From Kribbella sp. CA-293567 (lineage in GTDB: Bacteria; Actinomycetota; Actinomycetes; Propionibacteriales; Kribbellaceae): a stretch of 64,000 bases of DNA. The stretch lies in contig NZ_CP114065.1 of assembly GCF_027627575.1 (NCBI RefSeq), forward strand, positions 62,001-126,000, read 5' to 3'. Numbering within the stretch: position 1 is the first letter of the stretch; every line of letters starts with the position of its first letter. A program made the position numbers and the translations under genes. Of the stretch, positions 1 through 7,612 are shown piece by piece. The notes below the pieces were generated by a model. It had not been told where the DNA came from, made no database searches, and saw nothing but the letters and a program-made list of their open reading frames with translations.

Positions 1-543
1 GGCCTCGAGACCGAACTGCGCCGCTTGAACATCACCCAGAAGAACTCCCGCCCGAACCACCCCACCACCTGCGGCAAGGTCGAACGGTTCCAGCAGACGA
101 TGAAGAAATGGCTGCGCGCCCAACCGATCCAGCCCACCACCCTGAGCGAACTCCAGACACTGCTCGACACCTTCACCGACGAGTACAACCAGCGCCGACC
201 ACACCGGTCCCTGCCGCACCGAGCAACCCCTGCCACCGCCTATGCCGCGCGCCCGAAAGCCACCCCAGGCACCGACCGGACCGGCGAGGTCCACCACCGG
301 GTCCGCACCGACCGCGTCGATCACACCGGCGTGGTCACCCTGCGCGTCAACGGCCGGCTCCACCACATCGGCATCGGACGAACCCACGCCCGAACCCACG
401 TCCTGATCCTCGCCCACGACCTCGAAATCAGAGTCGTCGACGCCGCCACCGGCGAACTCCTCCGCGAACTCACCCTCGACCCCACCAAGGACTACCAACC
501 CACCGGCCGACCCCCAGGACCAGCCCGCAAACACCCCAAATGA
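1..543 (+). CDS. IS481-family transposase, C-terminal part (cut by window edge)
   Basis: The reading frame is open from base 1, so only the C-terminal ~180 residues are seen. They carry the end of an rve/DDE integrase core: a segment with the NHPTTCGKVERFQQTMKKWL pattern holding the last catalytic Glu, followed by YNQRRPHRSL, which is typical of IS481/IS3-like transposases. A basic, Pro-rich tail of about 100 residues follows, as in actinobacterial IS481 members. The enzyme would cut and join the ends of its own insertion sequence. It stops just before a hairpin and 62 bp from the 3' end of a tRNA-Ser. Completeness of the copy cannot be judged because its 5' half lies outside the window. Confidence 0.85.
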   Translation, partial: GLETELRRLNITQKNSRPNHPTTCGKVERFQQTMKKWLRAQPIQPTTLSELQTLLDTFTDEYNQRRPHRSLPHRATPATAYAARPKATPGTDRTGEVHHRVRTDRVDHTGVVTLRVNGRLHHIGIGRTHARTHVLILAHDLEIRVVDAATGELLRELTLDPTKDYQPTGRPPGPARKHPK

Positions 544-545
544 CA

Positions 546-578
546 ACAGCTGAACCCACGAATCGCAGGTTCAGCTGT
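546..578. terminator. Hairpin after the transposase gene
   Basis: Perfect 11-bp inverted repeat (ACAGCTGAACC at 546-556, complement at 568-578) with an 11-nt loop, directly after the transposase stop codon. It is probably a transcription stop or a structure that shields the element from read-through. There is no T-run after it. Confidence 0.5.
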
Positions 579-605
579 CGCCGATGACTCGAGACATCAC
601 AGAGC

Positions 606-693
606 GGAGGGTGTGGGATTCGAACCCACGATGACGGTCACCCGCCATACCGGTTTTCAAGACCAGCGCACTCGGCCACTATGCGAACCCTCC
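606..693 (-). tRNA. tRNA-Ser(UGA)
   Basis: The 88-nt minus-strand sequence folds as a class II tRNA. Acceptor ends are GGAGGGTT and the GGTTCGAATCC T-arm is present. An extra variable arm sits between anticodon and T stems. The anticodon loop is CTTGAAA, giving anticodon TGA (reads UCA and related Ser codons). CCA is not encoded. The 3' end of the tRNA faces the insertion sequence. Confidence 0.95.
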
Positions 694-956
694 AGGCGGC
701 CGCCCGGAGGTGGTCGCCGAGGATCGAGGATAGCGCTCCCGGGGCGGGGCTGGTGGAGCGGGGAGCGGCGTACGGCGTACTGGGTGGGCGGAAGGGCGCG
801 ACGCGGACGGCGCGGGTGAGTAAGGTTTGTGGGCTGATGGGCGGGCGTGCCGCCTGTCCTGCATCGGAGGCGGGAGGTGGAAGTGATGTCTCAGGGATCA
901 GAGGACATGACTTTTGCCGTCCGGTCAGCTCGTTGATCAGTTGTTGCTGACCACGG

Positions 957-1555
957 GTGACTGACCGGTCAGGCCGGTCCGCTGAATTGGGACAGGGCTT
1001 CCGCAAGATCTGGCCCGCCGCGGCCGTCTCCAATCTCGGGGACGGCATGATGCTTGCCGCGGGCCCACTCTTGATTGCCTCTCTCACCGATGAACCACTG
1101 GCTGTCGGCGCCGCCGTCTTTGTGCAGCAGTTGCCATGGTTGCTCTTCGCATTGCTCAGCGGCGCTTTGGTCGACCGGCTTGATCGCCGTGCCGTGATAG
1201 TTGCCTCAGGCATCTTTCGTGCAGTTGTCCGGGAGCGCTAGGGCTTGCCGTACTGCCTGGTCATGAACCTGACCTTCATGGCCGGGTTCGCGACCTGGGT
1301 GCTGTTCGCGAAGCAGCAGCTCGGGCTGAGCGATACGCAGTACAGGCTGTTGATCTCGGTGAGCGCGATCGGAGCGATCGCGGGAATGCCCGTGTACCAC
1401 TTCTCGAACCGCGAGTCGGCAGCCTGAAGCTGCTTCGGGCCGGTCTGATGGTGGAGACGACCATCCATCTCGTCCTGGCCGTCACTCGGAGCCCGGCGGT
1501 GGTGACCGCGATCGCGTGGCGGCCGTTGCGGCACATCGGCGTACGAGGGCGGTAA
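957..1555 (+). pseudogene. Decayed MFS transporter (internal deletion and frameshift)
   Basis: A GTG start at 957 opens an MFS N-terminus: a first membrane helix with SNLGDGMMLAAGPLL, then the A-loop VDRLDRRAVIVASG. The frame hits TAG at 1239 right after residues that should lead into helix 3. Coding similarity resumes in the same frame at 1245 with a later helix (FATWVLFAKQQLGL), so a large middle part is missing. A frameshift near 1400-1410 then moves the frame to one reading LEPRVGSLKLLRAGLMVE, which ends at a TAA at 1553. About half the usual ~400 residues remain. The pieces are collinear and belong to one ancestral exporter gene. It lies beside a tRNA/IS junction, fitting local rearrangement. 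Function is surely lost. Confidence 0.8.
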
Positions 1556-1630
1556 TTGGCTGGAGTCTCCCGATCGGCGATTGTTAGTCTTGCCGGTCGG
1601 GAGCTTCCATACTGCGGTCGGGGAAATCAG

Positions 1631-2860
1631 ATGCCAACAGCTACATCCCTCGGCCTGCCGAACATCCGCGGTCGCGCGCCTCTGCTCGCCGGTCTGGCCA
1701 TCGACTCCTTCGGCGGCGGCTGCGCCGGACCGCTGATGCTGTTGTTCTTCGTTCGCGTCGCGGACATCCCGCTCGGTACCGCGGGGCTGCTGCTGACCGT
1801 CGCGACCATGTTCTCCATCGCGGCACCGGCCGCCGTGGGAATGGTGATCGACCGGGTCGGGCCGCGCAACCTGGTGATCGGCGCACAGTTCGCGCAGGGC
1901 CTGGCCTTCGCCGGGTTCTTCGTCGGCCGGTCGCTGTGGCTGCTGTTCCTCTGCGCGCTGGTTTCGACCACCGGGCAGCGGGTGTTCTGGTCGGCGATCT
2001 TCACCCTGCTGTCGGATGTCGCGGACCCGGGCGACCGGGATCGCTGGTTCGGGCTCGGCGGGATGATGCAGGCAGCCGGGTTCGGGTTCGGGGCGCTGGC
2101 GGCCGGAGTACTGCTGAGCTTCGACGGGGATCGGCCGTTCCTGATCGGGATCGCGGCCAACGCGGTGTCGTTCTTCGTCGCTGGAGTGCTGCTGCTCCGG
2201 ATCCGGGCCGATCACGTTGCTCCGGCTGCGGCTGCCGCTCAGGACAGTGGGCCGGCTCCGCTGCTGCGGAAGGACAAGGCGTTCCTGGTACTGATCGCGG
2301 CGAACACCGTCCTGGCGCTGTGCACCATGATGATCGGGGTGGGGCTGCCGGTCTATGTGACCGAAGCGCTGCCGGAGGCACCCAAGTGGATCGTGGGCGT
2401 GCTGCTGGCGGCAATCTCCGTCGTACTGGCGACTGGGCAGACGTTGGTGGTGCGGCATACCGAGAAGCGGCGGCGTACGCAAGTGCTGGTGGTGGCGGCT
2501 GCGCTGTGGGCCGTGTGGGGTGTGCTGATGGCCGGGCTGTTGCACGTGCCTGCCTGGTTGGTGGTGCCTGGGCTGGTCCTGGCGGCTGCGGTGTTCGCGG
2601 CGGCCGACGTGTTGCATGCGGCTACGGGCAATGCACTTGCGGCTGCTGTGGCGCCCGACAACGGGCGCGGGAAGTACCTGTCGTACTGGCAGTACTCGTT
2701 CACGATTGCGAGCGTGCTGGTGCCGGGGTTCTTCGCTCAGCTCTTCGAGGTGCGGCAGGAGCTGCCTTGGGTGACGCTGTCCGCGCTGGCTCTGGTTGCC
2801 GGGATGGCGATCGTAGTGCTCGAGCGGGTGCTGCCTGACGCGGCCGTTCGGCGTACCTGA
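1631..2860 (+). CDS. MFS transporter
   Basis: A 409-residue membrane protein with about 12 hydrophobic segments in two halves joined by a hydrophilic loop near residue 200. The MFS A-like loop is VIDRVGPRNLVIGAQ between helices 2 and 3. It should be an inner-membrane secondary carrier, probably an exporter. I cannot assign a substrate. The ATG at 1631 is chosen because it precedes the first helix and follows a GGGGAAA purine stretch; an upstream in-frame start at 1556 would add residues with no family character. It stands alone downstream of the decayed MFS gene, but the two are not close copies. Confidence 0.8.
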   Translation: MPTATSLGLPNIRGRAPLLAGLAIDSFGGGCAGPLMLLFFVRVADIPLGTAGLLLTVATMFSIAAPAAVGMVIDRVGPRNLVIGAQFAQGLAFAGFFVGRSLWLLFLCALVSTTGQRVFWSAIFTLLSDVADPGDRDRWFGLGGMMQAAGFGFGALAAGVLLSFDGDRPFLIGIAANAVSFFVAGVLLLRIRADHVAPAAAAAQDSGPAPLLRKDKAFLVLIAANTVLALCTMMIGVGLPVYVTEALPEAPKWIVGVLLAAISVVLATGQTLVVRHTEKRRRTQVLVVAAALWAVWGVLMAGLLHVPAWLVVPGLVLAAAVFAAADVLHAATGNALAAAVAPDNGRGKYLSYWQYSFTIASVLVPGFFAQLFEVRQELPWVTLSALALVAGMAIVVLERVLPDAAVRRT

Positions 2861-3135
2861 GCGGGCCTCGAAGTGGCGGTCGACACGACTGCGGTTGACG
2901 GGTCAGGCTTTCTTGCGATCTTCGAACAGGTGTTCTAATGTCCTTCTCGTAGCTCGCGGGTTCACTCCCACCCCAAACCTTCGCCTCTGCGGCTGGGCCT
3001 CCCACCTCGATGTGGACAGCCGCTGCCGGCGATGGCCGCCCGGGCAGTGAGGGCCCGGGCTGTGGAGTGCCCGCCTGTTACCCAGTACAACTGCCAGAGG
3101 AAGTTCGAGGTGATGCACGACGAGAGGATCCGCCG

Positions 3136-3738
3136 ATGTTGCTGGAACACCGTGGCCGCCGACCGGTCGTCCCCTCGTCCGCGTACGTGGCGCCATCAGC
3201 CGTGCTGTGTGGAGCCGTCGTGCTCGGCGAAGGAAGCCGGGTGCTGCACGGCGCAGTACTGACGGCCGAGGACGGTGAGGTCCACCTCGGAGAGAACAGC
3301 GTGGTGATGGAGAACGCCTTGGTCCGCGGCCGGGCAGACCATCCCGCGATGATCGGCTCAGCGGTGATGATCGGACCACATGCCCACGTGAACGGCGCCA
3401 CGGTCGAAGCAGAGGTCTTCATCGCCACGGGCGCCTCGTTGTTCCCAGGTTCACACGCCGGCAGCCGTGCCGAGCTCCGCATCAATAGCGTCCTCCAGGT
3501 CAACTCCCGCCTGCTGCCCGGCACCGTCCTGCCGATCGGCTGGGTCGCGGTCGGCGACCCGGCTCAGCTCTTCTCCCCCGATCGCCATGAAGATTTGTGG
3601 AAGATCCAGCAGACCCTCGACTTTCCCGGCACCGTGTACGGCGTCGGCCGCGATGCGACGATGCGCGAGATCATGGTTGGTCAGTCGGAGTACTACGGTG
3701 CGCACCGGGGTGACCGGGAGTTGCCGGCTGGCGGGTAG
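3136..3738 (+). CDS. Gamma-carbonic-anhydrase-like hexapeptide-repeat protein
   Basis: A 200-residue protein whose first ~150 residues form left-handed beta-helix repeats (for example VVLGEG, VHLGENS, VEAEVFIATGA). His residues stand in the GRADHP and GPHAHVNG segments, where gamma-class carbonic anhydrases place zinc ligands. The helical tail after VAVGDPAQLF is also usual for this family. It is likely a cytoplasmic trimer. Actual carbonic anhydrase activity is not assured, since many homologues (YrdA/PaaY type) act on other substrates or are uncharacterised. ATG 3136 follows GAGAGG at 3122-3127. The in-frame upstream extension looks non-coding. No operon partner is visible. Confidence 0.8.
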   Translation: MLLEHRGRRPVVPSSAYVAPSAVLCGAVVLGEGSRVLHGAVLTAEDGEVHLGENSVVMENALVRGRADHPAMIGSAVMIGPHAHVNGATVEAEVFIATGASLFPGSHAGSRAELRINSVLQVNSRLLPGTVLPIGWVAVGDPAQLFSPDRHEDLWKIQQTLDFPGTVYGVGRDATMREIMVGQSEYYGAHRGDRELPAGG

Positions 3739-3840
3739 CTGTCGGTGTGGGTGCCGGCGGAGGCTATATACGCGAAGTCGCTCGCGTTGACAGTTGGTTG
3801 GTATTTGCGGGCAGTTGAGCCGATCAGTTGGCGTCCGCGG

Positions 3841-4345
3841 TAGTTCGCGTGGTGCGGTTGCGCGCGCGTTGGTGATCTCCGCAGTACGGCCGTGCATGCG
3901 TTGCTGGGTCCGCGATGCGGCCGGTGCCCGCGCGAGATGGTGCGCGGGTGCAGATGCATTGGTGCTCGGCAGTACAGCTGCACGTGCGTGGTGCTCCGCA
4001 GTACAGCTTGCGCATGCGTGACGCTCCGCAGCACGGCTGTGCGCGCGTTGCTGGGTCCGCAATGCGGGTGGTACGTGCGCCGGTTGGTGCGTGGCTGCGG
4101 ATGCGTTGGTGCTCGGCGGTACAGCTGCACAGGCGTGGCGCTCCGCGGCACGGCTGGCTGTGCATGCGTTGCTGGGTACGCATTGCGGGTGGTACGTGCG
4201 CCGGTTGGCGCGCGGATGCGGATGCGTTGGTGCTCGGTAGTACACAGCCGCGCATACGTGTGGCGCTCCGCAGTACGGCTGCGCAGGCGTGGTGCTGCGC
4301 AGCTCGGCTGTGCATGCATTGCTGGGTCTAAACGCGGCTGGTACG
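3841..4345. repeat. Nested imperfect tandem repeats, non-coding
   Basis: The whole 3739-4524 interval has no convincing gene. From about 3841 to 4345 it is built of imperfect copies of a higher-order unit marked by TTGCTGGGT at 3901, 4048, 4169 and 4319 (spacing 147, 121 and 150 bp). Each unit also contains a GATGCGTTGGTGCTCGG-like segment. Inside units, a ~29-30-bp subunit of the type GCTCCGCAGTACGGCTGCGC is itself repeated two or three times. The 121-bp unit appears to lack one subunit. Weaker related sequence continues to about 4470. Stop-free frames exist on both strands but encode only Cys/Arg/Val or His/Ala/Thr-rich noise. Confidence 0.75.
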
Positions 4346-4524
4346 TGCGCAGGTGATTGGCGTAGTACGGCTGCCGCGTGCGGGTTCTTCGCGTGGTACG
4401 GCTGGCGGGTGCTGGTCGTGAGCGCAGTACGGCTGACGCTTGCGTTGAGAGTACGCGCGGTGCGGCTGGCGTCTGTGTTGGCAGGGCGGGCGGATCGTGT
4501 GGTGGCGTCTGCGGCTTGCCGGAG

Positions 4525-5712
4525 TTACTGCGTTGCGGGGAAGGCTTCCAGTGAAGTGAGGGTGTAAGTCATCAGGTGGCCTGGGGGTGTGGAGGCGCAG
4601 GTCAGAGCAGCCTGGACTGTGGTGGGGGCGGCGGTGACGGTTACTGCGTAGGTGTGGGTGGGGGTGGTCAGGTGGATCTGCCACGTGGTGGGGGTGGGTC
4701 TGGTGATTTGGGTTGGGTGGGGGGCGGTGAGGGTCAGGGGGGCTCCGGCTGCGCGGGCGAAGTGTTGGGCTGCTTGGACCGGTGGTGGGTGGGCGCCTGA
4801 GCCTCGGAGGTGGTCGGGTACTACGAAGCCTTCGTTGTAGCGGGTGGCGAGTGGGACCGCTTCTGCCGTGGGGACGTGGCCGTAGAAGAGGCTGTGGGGG
4901 AGGAAGACGAGGTTGGCGGCGAAGCGGTCGCCGCCGATGTGGCTGCATTCCCAGGTGTTGTCGGGGAAGGCGGCGGAGAGTGCGGCTGCGGCGGGGCGTC
5001 CTCGCATGGCGCAGCAGGTGTCGTGGCGGCCGTGGGTGCAGACCAGATAGATCGGGTCGGTGCTGGGGGTGCCGGGGTCGGTGCCGGCCAGGACATTCAG
5101 GAGGTGGTCGTCGGTGGGGAGGATGCCCCAGCGGATGGATTCCTGGCCAGGGCGGGAGTCGACCAGAGCCCAGCGGCGCGGAGCCGGATCAGTCCGGTCC
5201 AGACCTGAGCGCCCCGGGCCGGTGGGGTCCGCGCCGGCCGAATCAGAGGTCGCCGAGTTCGGCACCCCGGACCCCGAGACTGCCGACTCCGAGACCCCGG
5301 AGCCCGGGACCGCCGAGTTCCGGACCCCAGACCCCGGAACTGCCGAGCCCGAGACCCCGGAGCCCGGCACTGCCGAGTTCCGGACCCCAGACCCCGGAAC
5401 TGCTGAATCCGGAATCCCGGAGCCCAGAACTGCCGAGTTCGAGACTCCGGAGTTCGAGACCGCTCGATCCTGGCGGGCGGCTGGCTTCTGCCGCCCGTGG
5501 CGCCTAATCAGTACCGGGCGGATACCCTCCGCCACGCACAGTTGGGAGATCTTGGCCGCGTCCGTCTCCAGTGCGTTGAGCGCTTGGCGCGGCCAGGCGG
5601 AGCGGTTTTCGATCAGCAGCCAGCGCGACGCGGGTGGGGCGGTCGCGAAGAGCTGGTCCTGGCGCTGCTCGGCGGCGGGGGCGCATCTCAGCGGTGGTGT
5701 CTCAGAATCCAC
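4525..5712 (-). CDS. Sucrase/ferredoxin-like protein with tandem-repeat insert
   Basis: A 395-residue member of the sucrase/ferredoxin-like (thioredoxin-fold ferredoxin) family. The Cys-rich parts are CTHGRHDTCC near residue 240 and WECSHIGGDRFAANL shortly after, matching the [2Fe-2S]-type cluster region of this family. An N-terminal thioredoxin-like part carries LFATAPPASRWLLIE. Residues ~84-155 are an insert of about seven 10-residue repeats (SAVPGSGVRN-like) not expected in the family. GTG 5712 lies only 9 nt after the stop of the JmjC-type gene, so it is probably co-transcribed. The product is likely a cytoplasmic electron carrier or redox protein, but the true partner is unknown. The family call is firm; the role is inference. 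Confidence 0.8.
   Translation of the reverse strand: MDSETPPLRCAPAAEQRQDQLFATAPPASRWLLIENRSAWPRQALNALETDAAKISQLCVAEGIRPVLIRRHGRQKPAARQDRAVSNSGVSNSAVLGSGIPDSAVPGSGVRNSAVPGSGVSGSAVPGSGVRNSAVPGSGVSESAVSGSGVPNSATSDSAGADPTGPGRSGLDRTDPAPRRWALVDSRPGQESIRWGILPTDDHLLNVLAGTDPGTPSTDPIYLVCTHGRHDTCCAMRGRPAAAALSAAFPDNTWECSHIGGDRFAANLVFLPHSLFYGHVPTAEAVPLATRYNEGFVVPDHLRGSGAHPPPVQAAQHFARAAGAPLTLTAPHPTQITRPTPTTWQIHLTTPTHTYAVTVTAAPTTVQAALTCASTPPGHLMTYTLTSLEAFPATQ
5250..5466. repeat. 30-bp tandem repeats inside the ferredoxin-like gene
   Basis: About seven copies of a 30-bp unit, with two 60-bp pairs nearly identical (a segment starting CCGAGTTCCGGACCCC recurs at about 5312 and 5372). The repeats keep the reading frame and encode the SAVPGSGV-x-x decapeptide array. 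Such repeats often change copy number by slippage. Confidence 0.8.
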
Positions 5713-5721
5713 AGGGTCAGG

Positions 5722-6957
5722 TTATGCGGTGGTCAGAACTGCTTCGGTGAGGAGACGGCGGACCAGGACCAACTGGTCGGGTTCGTCCAGGGCCGGGAGG
5801 TCGCCGACCGCTACCGCTCCGCCGGAGCAGAGACGCTCGACCGCCGGATAAGTTGCCTTGGGCAAAGAAATGGTGCGGTCGGTGAGTTGGAGGCGGACCG
5901 GGTCGCCGTCGGCCAGGTGGAAGCGCAGGCCGGGGCGCAGGCGGACCGTCGTACCGGCAGCGAGGTCGGCGATCGCGGCGGCGTGGGCCAGCGGGGGGAT
6001 GGGGGCTGGGCGGTTCCCGGACCAGGTACGGCGTCGCAGTCGCGGCGCGAGGTCGTCGGGGGTGGTCTGCTCGATCCGCTTGATCAGGAGCGAGGCCACG
6101 TCGTCCAGGACGGTGGCCAGTTGAGCAGGGTCGCCGGGGTCGAAGCCGAGCGGCAGGGCCGTGCGAAGCGACGATTCGTCGGCTGCCAGGGCGGCCAGTT
6201 CCTGGACGAGCAGGTAGCGCGTCAGGGTGTGCATGCCGACAGTCAGGTGAGCACTGACGCCGCCGAGCGCCTTGGCCGAGTGGAGGAAGCCGCGCGGGAC
6301 GTAGAGCGCGTCACCGGGGCGCAGTACCTCGTCGATCACCGGCGCGCGGTCGCGGGCTGCGGCCGCTACTGCCTTGGAGTGGTCGGTCCACGGCTGGCTG
6401 CGCAGCGGATCCGCGTGCACTGGCTCGTGCACCGTCCAGTGCTTCTCACCGGCCACCTGCAGCACGAAGACGTCATGGACGTCGTAGTGCGCGGAGAAGC
6501 CCTGCGATTCCGCCGGAGTGATGTAGGCGTTGATCTGCACGGGGTGCCCGGCATCCGTCGACAGTTGGGTCGCGAAGTCGACCAGCGCGGGCCAGGTGCG
6601 ATGGAGAGCCTGCAGAACGATGGTGTGGCCGCTCGCGAAGAGCGCGGCCACCTTGTCGTCGCGGACCTGGTCGCCGATCTCCGCGCCGACCCCGCCCGGT
6701 CCGGTGAACTGGTTGTCGCTGACGACGGTTCCGTTTTTGGCGACGCGCAGGAACGGCGTGCGGAGGCCGCGACGGGACAAGAGCTCGTCGGCGGCCTCCA
6801 AGCTGAACAGATCTCGGTAGTCGCCGCCATGCGAGAGCAAGGCGCGGGCACCCCAGTAGGAGCGACCGAACTCGTCGAGGTCCAGCTCACCGGTAATACA
6901 GCGCCGGAGAGCTGGGCGCCCTTCCGGCGGCAACCCGCTCTCCGGCATCGGCATCAT
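5722..6957 (-). CDS. JmjC-type cupin (Cupin_4) Fe(II)/2-oxoglutarate oxygenase
   Basis: A 411-residue protein of the ROXA/YcfD-like cupin group, whose known members hydroxylate ribosomal proteins or peptides. The iron triad is visible: H157-Y-D159 in the GFSAHYDVHD segment and H226 in PRGFLHSA. K172 in the GEKHW segment could hold 2-oxoglutarate. A winged-helix-like C-terminal part follows. The ATG at 6957 shares its A with the TGA stop of the repeat-polypeptide gene (TGATG), which signals translational coupling. The ferredoxin-like gene follows after 9 nt. From the coupling I infer that the repeat polypeptide is the substrate, probably hydroxylated at Asp or Asn-like side chains. This is untested. 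Confidence 0.85.
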   Translation of the reverse strand: MMPMPESGLPPEGRPALRRCITGELDLDEFGRSYWGARALLSHGGDYRDLFSLEAADELLSRRGLRTPFLRVAKNGTVVSDNQFTGPGGVGAEIGDQVRDDKVAALFASGHTIVLQALHRTWPALVDFATQLSTDAGHPVQINAYITPAESQGFSAHYDVHDVFVLQVAGEKHWTVHEPVHADPLRSQPWTDHSKAVAAAARDRAPVIDEVLRPGDALYVPRGFLHSAKALGGVSAHLTVGMHTLTRYLLVQELAALAADESSLRTALPLGFDPGDPAQLATVLDDVASLLIKRIEQTTPDDLAPRLRRRTWSGNRPAPIPPLAHAAAIADLAAGTTVRLRPGLRFHLADGDPVRLQLTDRTISLPKATYPAVERLCSGGAVAVGDLPALDEPDQLVLVRRLLTEAVLTTA

Positions 6958-7493
6958 CAGTTCCCGGTACCGCCGTCGGCGCCGCCGTCGGTCGCGTTCG
7001 GGTCGGCCCCACCATCAGCAGGGCCTTCACCCGCTCCGCCGTCCGCGCCGCCGTCGCTGACACCAGCTGAGGCGCCGCCATCGGCAGGTCCTTCGGAGTC
7101 GCCGCCGGACGAGCCGAAGCCACCTGCTCCGCCGTCAGCACCGCCATCCGTACCGCCGCCGACAGCTCCACCGTCAGCGGGACCTTCACCGCCGGCTCCG
7201 CCGTCAGCACCGCCATCGGTTCCGCCGCCTACGGCTCCACCGTCAGCGGGACCTTCACTGCCGGCGCCACTGTCAGCTCCGCCGTCTGCACCGCCGTCGG
7301 TGCCACCGATCGTCGCGCCACCGTCGGCAAGGCCTTCGCCGTTACCGAAACCGGAGTCGCCCGAACCACCGGAGATGTTGCCGCCGGCACCGCCGTCAGC
7401 ACCGCCATCGGTCGTACCACTCGATGCTCCGCCGTCGGCCGGCCCCTCGCTGTCGGCCGACGAGGTCGTCATGTCGTCGTCGTTCAAGCCCAT
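6957..7493 (-). CDS. Gly/Asp/Ala repeat polypeptide, candidate modified-peptide precursor
   Basis: A 178-residue acidic polypeptide. A short 15-residue N-terminal part (MGLNDDDMTTSSADS) is followed by six copies of a ~23-residue repeat with consensus EGPADGGA-x4-TDGGADGGA. Each copy holds three DGG motifs, 18 in all. There is no Cys, Lys, Arg, His or Trp, and almost no hydrophobic residues. There is no signal peptide or membrane segment. The gene is real: it has an excellent ribosome site (AAAGGAG, 7 nt before ATG) and its stop overlaps the start of the JmjC-type gene. The layout (short leader, repeated cores, coupled tailoring enzyme) resembles multicore RiPP precursors. I do not recognise a named family. 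A structural or metal-binding Asp-rich protein is the alternative. Confidence 0.75.
   Translation of the reverse strand: MGLNDDDMTTSSADSEGPADGGASSGTTDGGADGGAGGNISGGSGDSGFGNGEGLADGGATIGGTDGGADGGADSGAGSEGPADGGAVGGGTDGGADGGAGGEGPADGGAVGGGTDGGADGGAGGFGSSGGDSEGPADGGASAGVSDGGADGGAGEGPADGGADPNATDGGADGGTGN
6960..7448. repeat. Six ~69-bp repeats encoding DGG cores
   Basis: The coding array of the repeat polypeptide. Copies 3 and 4 encode identical 23-residue units, copies 1, 2, 5 and 6 diverge, and two spacers rich in Gly and Ser separate copies 1/2 and 4/5. The first conserved part of each copy (EG[P/L]ADGGA) and the second ([T/S]DGGADGG) are kept, while four residues between them vary. Confidence 0.8.
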
Positions 7494-7500
7494 GATGGTG

Positions 7501-7507
7501 CTCCTTT
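7501..7507 (-). promoter_or_regulatory. Strong ribosome binding site of the repeat polypeptide
   Basis: AAAGGAG on the minus strand, 7 nt before the ATG at 7493. It is one of the best Shine-Dalgarno sequences in the window and fixes the start codon. Confidence 0.8.
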
Positions 7508-7612
7508 CGCACTGCCCGAAGTGTCTTGCCGATCACCCAGTGCGCAAAGTAGACCTGATTCAAACGTGCACCCGCGTCACAACGGACAATCGGTTCGGCG
7601 GCGATCGCCAGC

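Larger units (their letters stand above)
1..597 (+). mobile_element. Right end of an IS481-like insertion sequence
   Basis: This covers the transposase 3' part plus about 55 bp. The likely outer end is the stretch at roughly 577-597, which read on the minus strand starts TGTCTCGAGTCATCGG. IS481 elements commonly begin with TGT. The left end is outside the window, so the inverted repeat and any target duplication cannot be confirmed. The exact boundary is an inference. Confidence 0.45.

Noticed and set aside
3451..4360. Open frames on both strands in the repeat block (His/Ala/Thr-rich, Cys/Arg-rich)
   Set aside because: They arise from the repeated DNA in all frames, lack ribosome sites, and have no conserved-looking domains.
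3841..5466. Possible CRISPR arrays (30-bp repeats)
   Set aside because: Repeats are directly contiguous with no unique spacers, vary in sequence, and there are no cas genes. One array is in frame inside a coding gene.
6957..7493. RTX calcium-binding or PE_PGRS-type protein
   Set aside because: It lacks the GGxGxDxUx nonapeptide and any PE domain or secretion signal. The repeat length and DGG motif differ.
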